A stretch of DNA of 64,000 nt from Geoglobus ahangari (GTDB lineage Archaea; Halobacteriota; Archaeoglobi; Archaeoglobales; Archaeoglobaceae). The notes beneath the pieces are model-generated. The model was not told the DNA's origin, made no database searches, and saw only the letters and a program-made list of their open reading frames with translations. Position 1 is the stretch's first letter. Each line of letters begins with the position of its first letter. Positions 17,921 through 25,444 of the stretch are shown here, piece by piece. Position numbers and translations under genes: made by a program. The stretch lies in the NCBI RefSeq assembly GCF_001006045.1, contig NZ_CP011267.1, forward strand, positions 310,001 to 374,000, in the 5' to 3' direction.

Positions 17921-18322
17921 TCACTTCAGCGGCACGAATTTACTGCTCCTCGTAGCTCCAACACCAGGCCCGGAGTGCTTCTCGAACCTCCTCGTCTGGG
18001 CGAATTCGCCAAGCCTGTGACCGATCATCTCTGGCTTCACTTCCACCCTCACGAACTCCTTGCCGTTGTGCACGAAGATTACCTTGCCCACCATCTCGGG
18101 CAGAACCACCATGTCCCTGCAGTGGGTCCTCGCCTGTCCCTTCTTCCTGAGCTTCCTCAGCAGCTTCTCCTCCTGCTCGGTGAAGCCCCTCTTTATCTTC
18201 CTCCTCTCTCTCGCAGGCAGGAGCTCCGCAAACCTGTCGAGAGGCATGTTCTGGAGCTCCTCAAGCGTGTAACCGCGATACCTGAACTCCTTCGGCCTGA
18301 TAACCTTACCCTTCATCGCCAT
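17921..18322 (-). CDS. rps19: 30S ribosomal protein S19
   Basis: uS19, archaeal S15-like. The N-terminal extension [20 protein letters not shown] is typical; the core has [20 protein letters not shown] and [20 protein letters not shown]. 133 aa. GAGGCGAT precedes the ATG. Confidence 0.98.
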   Translation of the reverse strand: MAMKGKVIRPKEFRYRGYTLEELQNMPLDRFAELLPARERRKIKRGFTEQEEKLLRKLRKKGQARTHCRDMVVLPEMVGKVIFVHNGKEFVRVEVKPEMIGHRLGEFAQTRRFEKHSGPGVGATRSSKFVPLK

Positions 18323-18324
18323 AA

Positions 18325-19038
18325 CTATCGCCTCACACCCGTTCTTCTTGCAGCAATACTACCAACCTTCCTGCCCGGAGGAGCGTTCCTGCTTACAGTC
18401 TTGGGCCTTCCAACGTGCTGGTGCTTACCACCACCGAACGGGTGGTCAACTGCGTTCATCGCAACACCTCTGACCCTCGGCCACTTGGCAGCCTTGCTCT
18501 TCATCTTGTGGAACTTCTTTCCGGCCTTGACAAACGGCTTGTCCGTCCTTCCCGCTCCGGCCACAACTCCGATCATGGCCCTGCAGTTGGGGTGGAACCA
18601 CTTCATCGTGCCCGATGGCAATTGAACGAGAACCCTGTCCTCTTCATGAGCGACAACGAACGCGTAGGTGCCACTCGCCCTCGCAAACTTTCCACCATCC
18701 CCCGGAACGCTCTCAATGTTGCAGACCGGCGTTCCCTCGGGGATGTTTCTGAGGAGAGTTATGTTGCCCACATCAATTTCCACGCTCTCTCCAGCCTTTA
18801 TCGTGTCTCCGACTCCCTTGCCCTCCACGGCGAGAACGTACTCCTTCCTGCCGTTGGGCAGCCTCACGAGGAACAGCGGCCCGTTCCTTGCAGGATCGTG
18901 GACCACATCCTCAATCTTCGCCTCAATCACTCCATCTCCGAACTTCAGGTGCCTTACGTCAGCCTTATACTTGTGAGACGGGGCTCTGTAAGTGGGAGTT
19001 CCCCTTCCCCTGTTCTGGGAGATTATTCTCTTACCCAT
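18325..19038 (-). CDS. rpl2: 50S ribosomal protein L2
   Basis: uL2, near the peptidyl transferase centre. It begins [20 protein letters not shown]. The peptidyl-transferase-proximal loop [19 protein letters not shown] contains the essential His in DHPFGGG. 237 aa. Confidence 0.99.
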   Translation of the reverse strand: MGKRIISQNRGRGTPTYRAPSHKYKADVRHLKFGDGVIEAKIEDVVHDPARNGPLFLVRLPNGRKEYVLAVEGKGVGDTIKAGESVEIDVGNITLLRNIPEGTPVCNIESVPGDGGKFARASGTYAFVVAHEEDRVLVQLPSGTMKWFHPNCRAMIGVVAGAGRTDKPFVKAGKKFHKMKSKAAKWPRVRGVAMNAVDHPFGGGKHQHVGRPKTVSRNAPPGRKVGSIAARRTGVRR

Positions 19039-19048
19039 TCAGACCACC

Positions 19049-19294
19049 TCAGAACACACCCAGATTTGAAAGCAGCTCTTCAGCCGAATACTCTGGCTTC
19101 AGCTTGATGTACGCCTTCTTCTCACCCTTGGGGGTTATCAGAGTGTTCACCTTTTCAACCTCAACGCCGAATCTCTTCTCCACTTCCTTAGCGATCTGCT
19201 TCTTGTTGGCCCTGATGTCAACTATCGCCGTGAGAACGTTCTTCTCCAGAAGCATTGTGCTCTTTTCCGTGATGAGAAACGCCTTCAGGATCAT
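19049..19294 (-). CDS. rpl23: 50S ribosomal protein L23
   Basis: uL23, at the tunnel exit and a docking site for SRP, NAC and the translocon. About 81 aa. It begins MILKAFLITEKSTMLLEKN; ANKKQIAKEVEKRFGVEVEK and NTLITPKGEKKAYIKL are family motifs. The ATG at 19294 overlaps the L4 stop. Confidence 0.98.
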   Translation of the reverse strand: MILKAFLITEKSTMLLEKNVLTAIVDIRANKKQIAKEVEKRFGVEVEKVNTLITPKGEKKAYIKLKPEYSAEELLSNLGVF

Positions 19295-20046
19295 AACCAC
19301 TCCCCCAGATAGTTTATCGCGGACTTGGTATAGACAACGAGCCTTCCAGCATGCCCGCCCGGAGCGAGCAGCTCGACATTCAGGTTCCTTGCAGCCACAA
19401 CGTCAACGCCGGGAAGGTTCTTCGCCGCTTTCAGCACGTCGGAGTCATTTCCGGTTACTATGAGCACGCTCTTCTTCATCTTGTACCTTCTGCCCCTCAT
19501 CTTGCCCTTTCCGGCCCTGACCCTTTTCCTCTCCTTTGCCCTCTCTACATCCTGATAGACTCCAAGAGCCTTGAGGACATCCACGACCTCCTTGGTTCTC
19601 TTGATCCCCTCGAAGTCGTCCACGACAATCTTGGGAAGGTCTCCCTCAAAAACGTGGTTCCTCTGCCTCACGATCTCCGCATTCACCGTTGCCGCAAGTG
19701 CCGACCTGAGGGCCTTCCTCATCTCCTTCCTGTTGATCTTCTCCTCCCACTTCTTCTGAACCTTTGGTGGGTGGGCTCTCCTTCCACCAACAGCCTGAGG
19801 AACCTTAACAGCCCTGCTGCCGATCTTCCACCTCGGCACTCTCGCGTATCCGTGTCCCGGTCCCCAGTTCTCGGCAGCGTAGTTTGTCCCGGCAAGCGGG
19901 TTGGGGCCGTAGGGCTGCCTCCTGTGGCTCTGTATTGCGTGAACTGCCTTCCTAATTATGTCCGGTCTGAATTCCTCGCTGAATGCAGCTGGAAGCTCGA
20001 TCTCCTCCACAACCTCGCCATTGAGACCGTAAACGTTAGCCTTCAT
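19291..20046 (-). CDS. rpl4: 50S ribosomal protein L4
   Basis: uL4, archaeal L1e form, about 251 aa. It begins MKANVYGLNGEVVEEIELP. The tunnel loop YGPNPLAGTNYAAENWGPG and GYARVPRW-like region is diagnostic. I moved the start to the ATG at 20046, the fourth in-frame codon of a run of ATGs. Confidence 0.98.
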   Translation of the reverse strand: MKANVYGLNGEVVEEIELPAAFSEEFRPDIIRKAVHAIQSHRRQPYGPNPLAGTNYAAENWGPGHGYARVPRWKIGSRAVKVPQAVGGRRAHPPKVQKKWEEKINRKEMRKALRSALAATVNAEIVRQRNHVFEGDLPKIVVDDFEGIKRTKEVVDVLKALGVYQDVERAKERKRVRAGKGKMRGRRYKMKKSVLIVTGNDSDVLKAAKNLPGVDVVAARNLNVELLAPGGHAGRLVVYTKSAINYLGEWL

Positions 20047-20051
20047 CATCA

Positions 20052-21041
20052 TCACCTACCCTGCTTGGAGGATGTGCTGACGTAAATGAGGTTGACGCCC
20101 TCATACTGCTCGAACGGCGGCCTTATCGCGTCCCTCATCCTGACAAGCCTCTTCACAGGCCCGGGAACGCTCCCAGCGACGAGCACGTACTCGTTCCTGA
20201 CGACGCCGTAGTGCGGGAACCCGCCGTCCGGGGTTATCTCCTCCCCATTTTCTCCAATCTTCAGTATCCTCTTGTTGTACTCCGTCCTCTGGTGGAAGCC
20301 CATCTGACCTGCCTGCGGAACTGTCCACCTGACGTGGTGGGGGTTCCACGGACCGAGTGTTCCGACCCTCCTGTGCTTGCTGCTCCTCGCGTGCTTTGCG
20401 TTGAGCGTGATGACTCCCCACCTCTTGACAGGCCCCTGAAAGCCCTTGCCCTTGGTTATGCTCAGTACGTCGATGAACGCCCCCTCGCCGAAAACCTCTG
20501 AGACCTTTATCTCCCCGCCGAGCTTGGATATCGCGTAGTCGAGGGCCTCAGCCGCATCTCCCCCGACCTTCTGCTCCATAACGTCCGGAACCTTCTTGGG
20601 AACACCGGTTATCCTGTAGGGCTGGGTGTACGTTATCAGCCTGACCTCCGCGATGTCCTCGATCTGCTTGAGCTCCTCAGGATCCTTGCCGTTCTTGGGC
20701 AGGTTGAGCCTCCTCGCAAGGTGCTCGTCGAGGTTGGTGGCCCAGACCTCTCCGGCTATCTGCAGGCCGTACTGTGTCTTCCTGTAAACCCTGACTCCCA
20801 TGACCTTCAGCGGCGGAGTCTCTATAACGGTCACCGGCACCACTATCTCCTCTCCGTACGTCGGGGAGTTCTTCCTATCATCAACCATCACAACATGCGT
20901 CATTCCCGCCTTATACCCGGCAAAGCCAAGTGCCTTGACCTCACTGGTTACGGGCCAAGCCCTTATCCTTGGAATGATGCTGGACGCTCTCTTTCTGGGA
21001 GAAAACCCCAGCGAACCCCTTCTTGGCCTGTGTTCCTTCAT
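20052..21041 (-). CDS. rpl3: 50S ribosomal protein L3
   Basis: uL3, 329 aa, archaeal form. It begins MKEHRPRRGSLGFSPRKRA. GFAGYKAGMTHVVMVDDRKN, VLSITKGKGFQGPVKRWGV and HHVRWTVPQAGQMGFHQRTE are diagnostic. The start overlaps the stop of the methyltransferase gene upstream. Confidence 0.99.
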   Translation of the reverse strand: MKEHRPRRGSLGFSPRKRASSIIPRIRAWPVTSEVKALGFAGYKAGMTHVVMVDDRKNSPTYGEEIVVPVTVIETPPLKVMGVRVYRKTQYGLQIAGEVWATNLDEHLARRLNLPKNGKDPEELKQIEDIAEVRLITYTQPYRITGVPKKVPDVMEQKVGGDAAEALDYAISKLGGEIKVSEVFGEGAFIDVLSITKGKGFQGPVKRWGVITLNAKHARSSKHRRVGTLGPWNPHHVRWTVPQAGQMGFHQRTEYNKRILKIGENGEEITPDGGFPHYGVVRNEYVLVAGSVPGPVKRLVRMRDAIRPPFEQYEGVNLIYVSTSSKQGR

Positions 21042-21811
21042 CTTATACCACCCTCAACATACCTCAGATAGTTTGTTATCGCAAGGCTCCCCATTACCGC
21101 TTCCTCAAGCCTCACGGTCTGAGTACCCTGATCTGGGAACATGTTCCACACATCCACTCCATTCAGGCTCACTCCGAGCCTTTCAGCTATTTCGTGCACG
21201 CCCTCACTTGGACTGCCGAATATCAGCAGTCCCTTGCGCGCAACCTCTACCGGTTCGGGGACCTTCCCCCGACGGGACGTTACCACCGCGTCCCTTCTCT
21301 TCACCAGATCCTCAAGCCGGGCCTTCCTGACCCGGTATCCCCAGTACCCCTCGGGCTGGGCGTCTTCTACCACCAACGGCTTCTTCGAACAGACCCTGAC
21401 GGTCACGCGGGCCCTCTCCTTGGCCTTTCCGCGGTAGAGGGCCAGGGCTTTCATTCCGATATCAGCCCACGCGGTGCCGTCAGGAGCAACCCTGACGATT
21501 ACCCCCTCTCTCACTTCACCGATTTTTAAATCTTTTGGCTTATGGGATGGGATGCGGAGTGGGGGGAGAACCCCTGCGTACCTGAGAGACCCCTTTATGG
21601 GAAACAGGTACTTCCGCAGGTACTGGGGGGTTTCCAGATACTCCAGAACCTCCCTGATCAGCCCGCTCTCGTCGAGGGCCGGATCTTTGTAGATGTGAAT
21701 CACCTTCACCCTGAAAATGGCTGCAGCCCTCGCTATCATCCCGATCTTGTACACCTTTATCTTCTCGTCCCTCTCATTTATGAGCGAGCTTGACGGTATT
21801 GCTATCTCCAT
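21038..21811 (-). CDS. SPOUT-class RNA methyltransferase (COG2106)
   Basis: A 257 aa protein of the archaeal COG2106 group, predicted SAM-dependent RNA methyltransferase with a trefoil knot; eukaryotic relatives bind large-subunit rRNA. An OB-fold-like insertion is suggested by REGVIVRVAPDGTAWADIG (about 100-118). The C-terminal SPOUT knot is suggested by GLLIFGSPSEGVHEIAERLG and the end VRLEEAVMGSLAITNYLRY. It is the first gene of the ribosomal supercluster, directly before L3, the usual archaeal position. A TATA box 28 nt upstream suggests a leaderless start. The exact substrate is not visible from sequence. Confidence 0.88.
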   Translation of the reverse strand: MEIAIPSSSLINERDEKIKVYKIGMIARAAAIFRVKVIHIYKDPALDESGLIREVLEYLETPQYLRKYLFPIKGSLRYAGVLPPLRIPSHKPKDLKIGEVREGVIVRVAPDGTAWADIGMKALALYRGKAKERARVTVRVCSKKPLVVEDAQPEGYWGYRVRKARLEDLVKRRDAVVTSRRGKVPEPVEVARKGLLIFGSPSEGVHEIAERLGVSLNGVDVWNMFPDQGTQTVRLEEAVMGSLAITNYLRYVEGGIR

Positions 21812-21835
21812 CCCCAGTCCCTTGACGGCAGGGCC

Positions 21836-21842
21836 TTAAAAA
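21836..21842 (-). promoter_or_regulatory. TATA box of the ribosomal supercluster
   Basis: TTAAAAA on the plus strand (minus TTTTTAAGG with the flank) is centred about 28 nt before the ATG at 21811. It is the only strong promoter I see for the 17-kb leftward run, so most or all ribosomal genes may depend on it. Confidence 0.5.
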
Positions 21843-21891
21843 TCCTCCTACCCGCAGCAGATGTGAGAGAGCCCTCAGCGGAACAAAAAGG

Positions 21892-21899
21892 TTAAATAT
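21892..21899 (+). promoter_or_regulatory. TATA box of the small ORF before hisA
   Basis: TTAAATAT would put transcription start near 21920, about 30 nt before the TTG start of the small ORF. Confidence 0.4.
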
Positions 21900-21950
21900 T
21901 GATTCAGCACCATGTTCTGACAAAAAACGGAAAAGAGGGGCAGATCGGGC

Positions 21951-22070
21951 TTGAAGGGCAGGAAGAGGTTCGACGAGTTTGACGATTTCAAGCCTCTGAG
22001 CGATGAGGAATTTGAGGAGCTCCTGAATGCGCCGAGGAAGAAGTACAGGAAGCCGAAAATAAAGTACTGA
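21951..22070 (+). CDS. Small charged protein, 39 aa, TTG start (unknown)
   Basis: An open frame too short for routine calling. It begins TTG (MKGRKRFDEFDDFKP) and ends RKPKIKY before TGA at 22068-22070. The product is highly charged: a basic start, an acidic middle (LSDEEFEELL) and a basic tail. GAGGGGC lies upstream, and a TATA box sits about 55 nt before the start. No ATG or GTG is available in the frame. It lies between the divergent ribosomal supercluster and hisA. I do not recognise it; conservation would decide whether it is real. Confidence 0.45.
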   Translation: MKGRKRFDEFDDFKPLSDEEFEELLNAPRKKYRKPKIKY

Positions 22071-22092
22071 GTCGTTTTTTGACGAAAACTTT
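22071..22092 (+). terminator. T-rich terminator-like region
   Basis: Two T-runs (GTCGTTTTTTG, then ACTTTTTT) follow the small ORF stop, with a short TCGT/ACGA inverted repeat around the first. Archaeal polymerase terminates at such T-runs. The region also merges into the hisA promoter. Confidence 0.3.
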
Positions 22093-22100
22093 TTTATTTA
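22091..22100 (+). promoter_or_regulatory. TATA box of hisAB
   Basis: TTTTTATTTA is centred about 25 nt before the ATG at 22121, consistent with a leaderless hisAB transcript. Confidence 0.45.
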
Positions 22101-22120
22101 TTTTCGCAGACTGAGTCCGG

Positions 22121-22831
22121 ATGTTCAGGGTCATTCCGGCCGTCGATATCAAGGACGGGAAGTGCGTTCAGCTCAGACAGGGTAAAGAGGATGACGTGAT
22201 TTTCGAAGGCGACGATCCGGTGATCGTTGCGAGGTCGTGGGTTGAAAAAGGAGCGAGAGTTCTGCATGTGGTAGACCTGAGCGGGAGCTTTAAGGGAAGG
22301 CTTGCCCACGAAGATGTGATACTGGAGATCTCGGAGCTTGCAGAGGTGCAGGTCGGAGGGGGGATAAGGGACGCCGAGACGGCAAGAAGGCTGCTCGACC
22401 TTGGAGTGGAGAGGGTCATAGTAGGGACGATGGCGATAGAGAGGTCGGACGAGGTCAGGAGGCTGGCAGAGGAGTACCCAAAGAGAATCATGGTGGCGGT
22501 TGACTCGAGGGGAGGGAATGTGGTCGTGCGGGGCTGGAAGAAGAACACCTGTCTGAGCCCCGTAGAGGTTATGAAAATGTACTCAGACCTTGATGTCAGC
22601 TTTCTCTTCACCAACGTGGACGTCGAGGGGCTGATGAGGGGGATTGATGAAGTGGCAGTAAGGCGGGTCGTGGAGTCCACAGATAAGCCGGTGATAGTGT
22701 CGGGAGGGATAACGAGCAAGGAGGACGTGGAAAAGGTTAAGAATGTTGGTGCGGCTGGGGTGGTTGTGGGGAGTGCCCTCTACACAGGAAAGCTCAGATT
22801 TGAGGAGCTCCTAAGTTTGGAGGAGGATTGA
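22121..22831 (+). CDS. hisA: ProFAR isomerase HisA
   Basis: Phosphoribosylformimino-AICAR-P isomerase, fourth step of histidine synthesis, a TIM barrel of 236 aa. It begins MFRVIPAVDIKDGKCVQL, with catalytic Asp in AVDIKDGK (residues 7-14). The phosphate-binding loops QVGGGIRD and VSGGITSKED and the second catalytic Asp region MVAVDSRGGN are all present. HisB follows two bases after the stop. Confidence 0.97.
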   Translation: MFRVIPAVDIKDGKCVQLRQGKEDDVIFEGDDPVIVARSWVEKGARVLHVVDLSGSFKGRLAHEDVILEISELAEVQVGGGIRDAETARRLLDLGVERVIVGTMAIERSDEVRRLAEEYPKRIMVAVDSRGGNVVVRGWKKNTCLSPVEVMKMYSDLDVSFLFTNVDVEGLMRGIDEVAVRRVVESTDKPVIVSGGITSKEDVEKVKNVGAAGVVVGSALYTGKLRFEELLSLEED

Positions 22832-22832
22832 G

Positions 22833-23387
22833 ATGGTCAGGGTTGAGAGGAAAACGAAAGAGGTTGAGGTTGTGGTCAAGCTCTCCCTCGAGGGTGGAGA
22901 GATTGCGATAGATACTGGAATAGGCTTCCTCGACCACATGCTCACAAGCCTCGCGTTCCACTCGGGAATTGGGCTTGAGGTCAAGGCCAGAGGAGACCTG
23001 CATGTTGACGAGCACCACACCGTGGAGGATGTGGCAATAGCTCTCGGAAGGGCGTTCAGAAAGGCAATTGAGGGGAAAAAGATTTCCAGATTTGGCTCGG
23101 CCATCGTTCCCATGGACGAGAGCGTTGCGATTTGCGGAGTGGATGTCAGCGGAAGGGGCTACTTCGTCCTCGAAGGCGAGTTTGGAGATGCCAGGATAAG
23201 GGGAGAGAATGTGCTCCACTTCCTCGACACCTTCTGCAGAAACTCTGGAGTGAACGTGTACCTGCAGGTGAAGGGAAGGAACGAGCACCACAAGATAGAG
23301 AGCGCATTCAAGGCCCTCGCTCTGGCATTGAGGCAGGCTCTTAGAGAAGCTGAGGACGTGAGGAGTACGAAGGGAGCGCTGGATTGA
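22833..23387 (+). CDS. hisB: Imidazoleglycerol-phosphate dehydratase HisB
   Basis: Removes water from imidazole glycerol phosphate in histidine synthesis. 184 aa, monofunctional. The metal-binding His motifs are present: DTGIGFLDHML, DLHVDEHHTVEDVAIALG and GRNEHHKIESAFKALALAL. GGAGGAGGATTGAG precedes the start. No other his genes are nearby, so the pathway is dispersed apart from hisA. Confidence 0.97.
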   Translation: MVRVERKTKEVEVVVKLSLEGGEIAIDTGIGFLDHMLTSLAFHSGIGLEVKARGDLHVDEHHTVEDVAIALGRAFRKAIEGKKISRFGSAIVPMDESVAICGVDVSGRGYFVLEGEFGDARIRGENVLHFLDTFCRNSGVNVYLQVKGRNEHHKIESAFKALALALRQALREAEDVRSTKGALD

Positions 23388-23402
23388 CCCCCTGCAAAAG
23401 CA

Positions 23403-23880
23403 CTACAGCCGTAGCGTTGGATTGTATCTGATATCCACTATTTCGAGGAAGTCGACCTTTTTGAAGTCATCGTCGAAAGTGGCTATTTTCTTTATTGCCG
23501 TAGTGCTTGCAGGTTGCGGCTATAAGAGCGTCATTTGGAAGTAAACCGTAAGCCGTGGTTGCATCAAACATCTCTTGATACGTTGCAGGAGGCAAGACTT
23601 TAATCTCCCAGTAGTCGAGAACACTCGAAACATCAGAAATAACCTCCTTTGCTATTTCCACTGTAATGTTTGGATTCTCTCTAAGGTGGCGCAGGAGATC
23701 GTAGTGCTTTTCAATTCCGGTCACATCACTCGCCTTTATTTTCACAAGCACGTACACGACCTCTTCAATGACATTCGTTGATGTAACCAGCAAAGCATCA
23801 ATCCTTTCAAAAACATCCACACCATCTACAAAAAAAGCCAAAAAGGCTGAGCTATCCACGAAAATGTGTTCTTCTGTCAT
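23403..23880 (-). pseudogene. vapC: PIN-domain toxin VapC, frameshifted near the C-terminus
   Basis: PIN-domain endoribonuclease of a VapBC pair. The intact frame runs from the ATG at 23880 ([20 protein letters not shown]) to a TGA at 23467. The expected continuation lies in another frame and ends at 23403: IKKIATFDDDFKKVDF and onward, which contains the last conserved acidic patch (TFDDDF). One extra base near 23495-23497 (reading GGCAATAAAG instead of GGCATAAAG) accounts for the shift. The in-frame product ends abnormally (NKENSHFRR). Earlier PIN residues (FVDSSAF; NDALIAATC) are intact. GAGGGATG sits seven bases before the chosen ATG, inside the antitoxin gene. A sequencing error is possible. 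Confidence 0.8.
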
Positions 23881-24055
23881 GAATTTCATCCCTCAGCTTT
23901 AGCAGTTCATCTCCCTTCATTTTTCCGTATTTCCCTTTAAGGTGGTCTATCTCCCTCTTTATTTCTACCTTGATTTTTTCTCCTTCTTTTAGATTTACTT
24001 TTTCGAGGAGTCTAAGAACTCCATTCTCATAAACGGCTTCAACTACTTTAGGCAT
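23852..24055 (-). CDS. vapB: Antitoxin of the VapBC pair (AF2212/DUF104-like)
   Basis: A 67 aa protein beginning [20 protein letters not shown], typical of the AF2212/DUF104 antitoxin family: a short beta-rich N-terminus of the form '[17 protein letters not shown]', then [10 protein letters not shown] and a charged helix. It should neutralise the PIN protein encoded immediately downstream, with which it overlaps by 29 nt. AT-rich TATA sequence at about 24073-24085 suggests a leaderless start. Confidence 0.85.
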   Translation of the reverse strand: MPKVVEAVYENGVLRLLEKVNLKEGEKIKVEIKREIDHLKGKYGKMKGDELLKLRDEIHDRRTHFRG

Positions 24056-24143
24056 TAAATCAGAATTTGTCGTTTTAATTTTAAAATTCTTTCTTTCAAA
24101 CTTTTGGAAAAATGGTGTGTTTGCATCAATTCAATTTACAACA

Positions 24144-25439
24144 TTAATCCATGCTCACGCACTTCTCAACTATTCCGCTCCACTCCTCTCCATAGCCCCT
24201 TTCAAGCGGGATTATGCAGTAGATTGTGAACGTTCCCTCCTCTACGCCCCCACTGATGTATCCGAAAGCGCCAGAATAGGAGTTGTCCACAATCATGTAG
24301 ACTCCCGGAGAGATCTCGTTCCCGTAAACGTCCCTCGCCCCTTCAAGCTCGTAGTAGAGCAGGTTTCCGAGGGTTTCTCTGAAAGCCTCAGCGTTGTCAC
24401 CTATTCTGACGATTGCCGCAGCGTGATCGACGATGCCGGGAACTGATGTATCCACTCCAACCACGTATGCTTCAATGCCGAAGTGTCTGTAAAATGCTAC
24501 CTCAAGCGTCGCCATGTCCTCGCAATCTCCAGCTTTTTCGCTGAGCGTCTCGGCTGGAGTCTGCCTGTAATCTTTCCCTTCCCTGCCGTCACCCACCTCA
24601 AGCCCGACAATCGTGTTTTCAGCCTCCTCATCGTCATACCTGTAGGCAACGTTGTTCTCCACCCAGTAGAAAAACTCCTGAGCCTCCCCAATGCTGAGCT
24701 TCCCGTTCCTGTCAGCATCAAAGCTCTCGAAGAATTCTGCAACGCTGTCGGGGATCAGCTCAGAGCTCGTGCTTTCCTCGCTGACGATTTCCCTCTCAGC
24801 AAGGGGTGTGTAGCCCTCAACCTGAGACACGAGGTTTTCCCTGTACTCAGAGAGGGTGTCGGCAAGCTGCTGAGTTGCGCTGGAGAGGGCGTAGATCGTC
24901 TCAACCTCAGCCTCGTCAATCCCAGCCCTCTGCAGGGTGTTGAGATTTGCGTTCAAAAAATCCGCAAGCCCCTTCCAGTCGTCGGCATTTTCTCTGTAGG
25001 CCCTTTCAAGGAGTTCGACCTTCGGAAGTGCAAGCTCTGCGCTTTCATCAAGCATTTTGTCAAGGAGGGAGCTTCCGAGCTCCCTGACGTTTGCCGTCTT
25101 GTAGGAGAGGGTCGCCCACCTGTCCTCATACTCAATGAGCGTTCCGAGGAATTTGGCGTCTTCGTCGCTGAGATGGGGCTTTACCTCCCCGTACACCTTC
25201 CTCGCCTCGCTCACGTACTCCTTAGCCATTATTGCAGAGTTTCTCGCACCATCGTAATCGTCGTTGATTATAGCTTGCATGCTCTCCTCGACGCTTCTGT
25301 CTGCAGCGCTAATAAGCTCCGCAATTCTGTCCACGCTTCCCTGAACATCTCCCTGAACGTTCTTCTCATCCTCGCTGCAGCCGAGTGAGAGTATGCTGAG
25401 GAGCAGGAGGGAGAGAATAATAAATGAGGGGGTTTTCAT
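24144..25439 (-). CDS. Transglutaminase-like lipoprotein with EF-hand
   Basis: A 431 aa exported lipoprotein. The signal peptide ends in the lipobox LSLGC with Cys21. A helical region follows (about 30-210), then an EF-hand-like calcium loop DADRNGKLSIGE at 241-252. A transglutaminase/papain-like core comes after it: Cys306 in KAGDCEDMA, His339 in IVDHAAAI, Asp385 in MIVDNSYSG. This is the complete Cys-His-Asp set of archaeal transglutaminase-like proteins, which are often proteases or crosslinking enzymes on the outer cell surface. The gene begins five bases after the caspase-like gene ends, so the two form an operon. Its substrate is unknown. Confidence 0.82.
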   Translation of the reverse strand: MKTPSFIILSLLLLSILSLGCSEDEKNVQGDVQGSVDRIAELISAADRSVEESMQAIINDDYDGARNSAIMAKEYVSEARKVYGEVKPHLSDEDAKFLGTLIEYEDRWATLSYKTANVRELGSSLLDKMLDESAELALPKVELLERAYRENADDWKGLADFLNANLNTLQRAGIDEAEVETIYALSSATQQLADTLSEYRENLVSQVEGYTPLAEREIVSEESTSSELIPDSVAEFFESFDADRNGKLSIGEAQEFFYWVENNVAYRYDDEEAENTIVGLEVGDGREGKDYRQTPAETLSEKAGDCEDMATLEVAFYRHFGIEAYVVGVDTSVPGIVDHAAAIVRIGDNAEAFRETLGNLLYYELEGARDVYGNEISPGVYMIVDNSYSGAFGYISGGVEEGTFTIYCIIPLERGYGEEWSGIVEKCVSMD

Positions 25440-25444
25440 TCACA

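Noticed and set aside
22071-22092. A strong hairpin terminator after the small ORF
   Set aside because: Only a four-base stem around a T-run can be drawn, so the hairpin is not convincing. Only a T-rich archaeal-type terminator is proposed.
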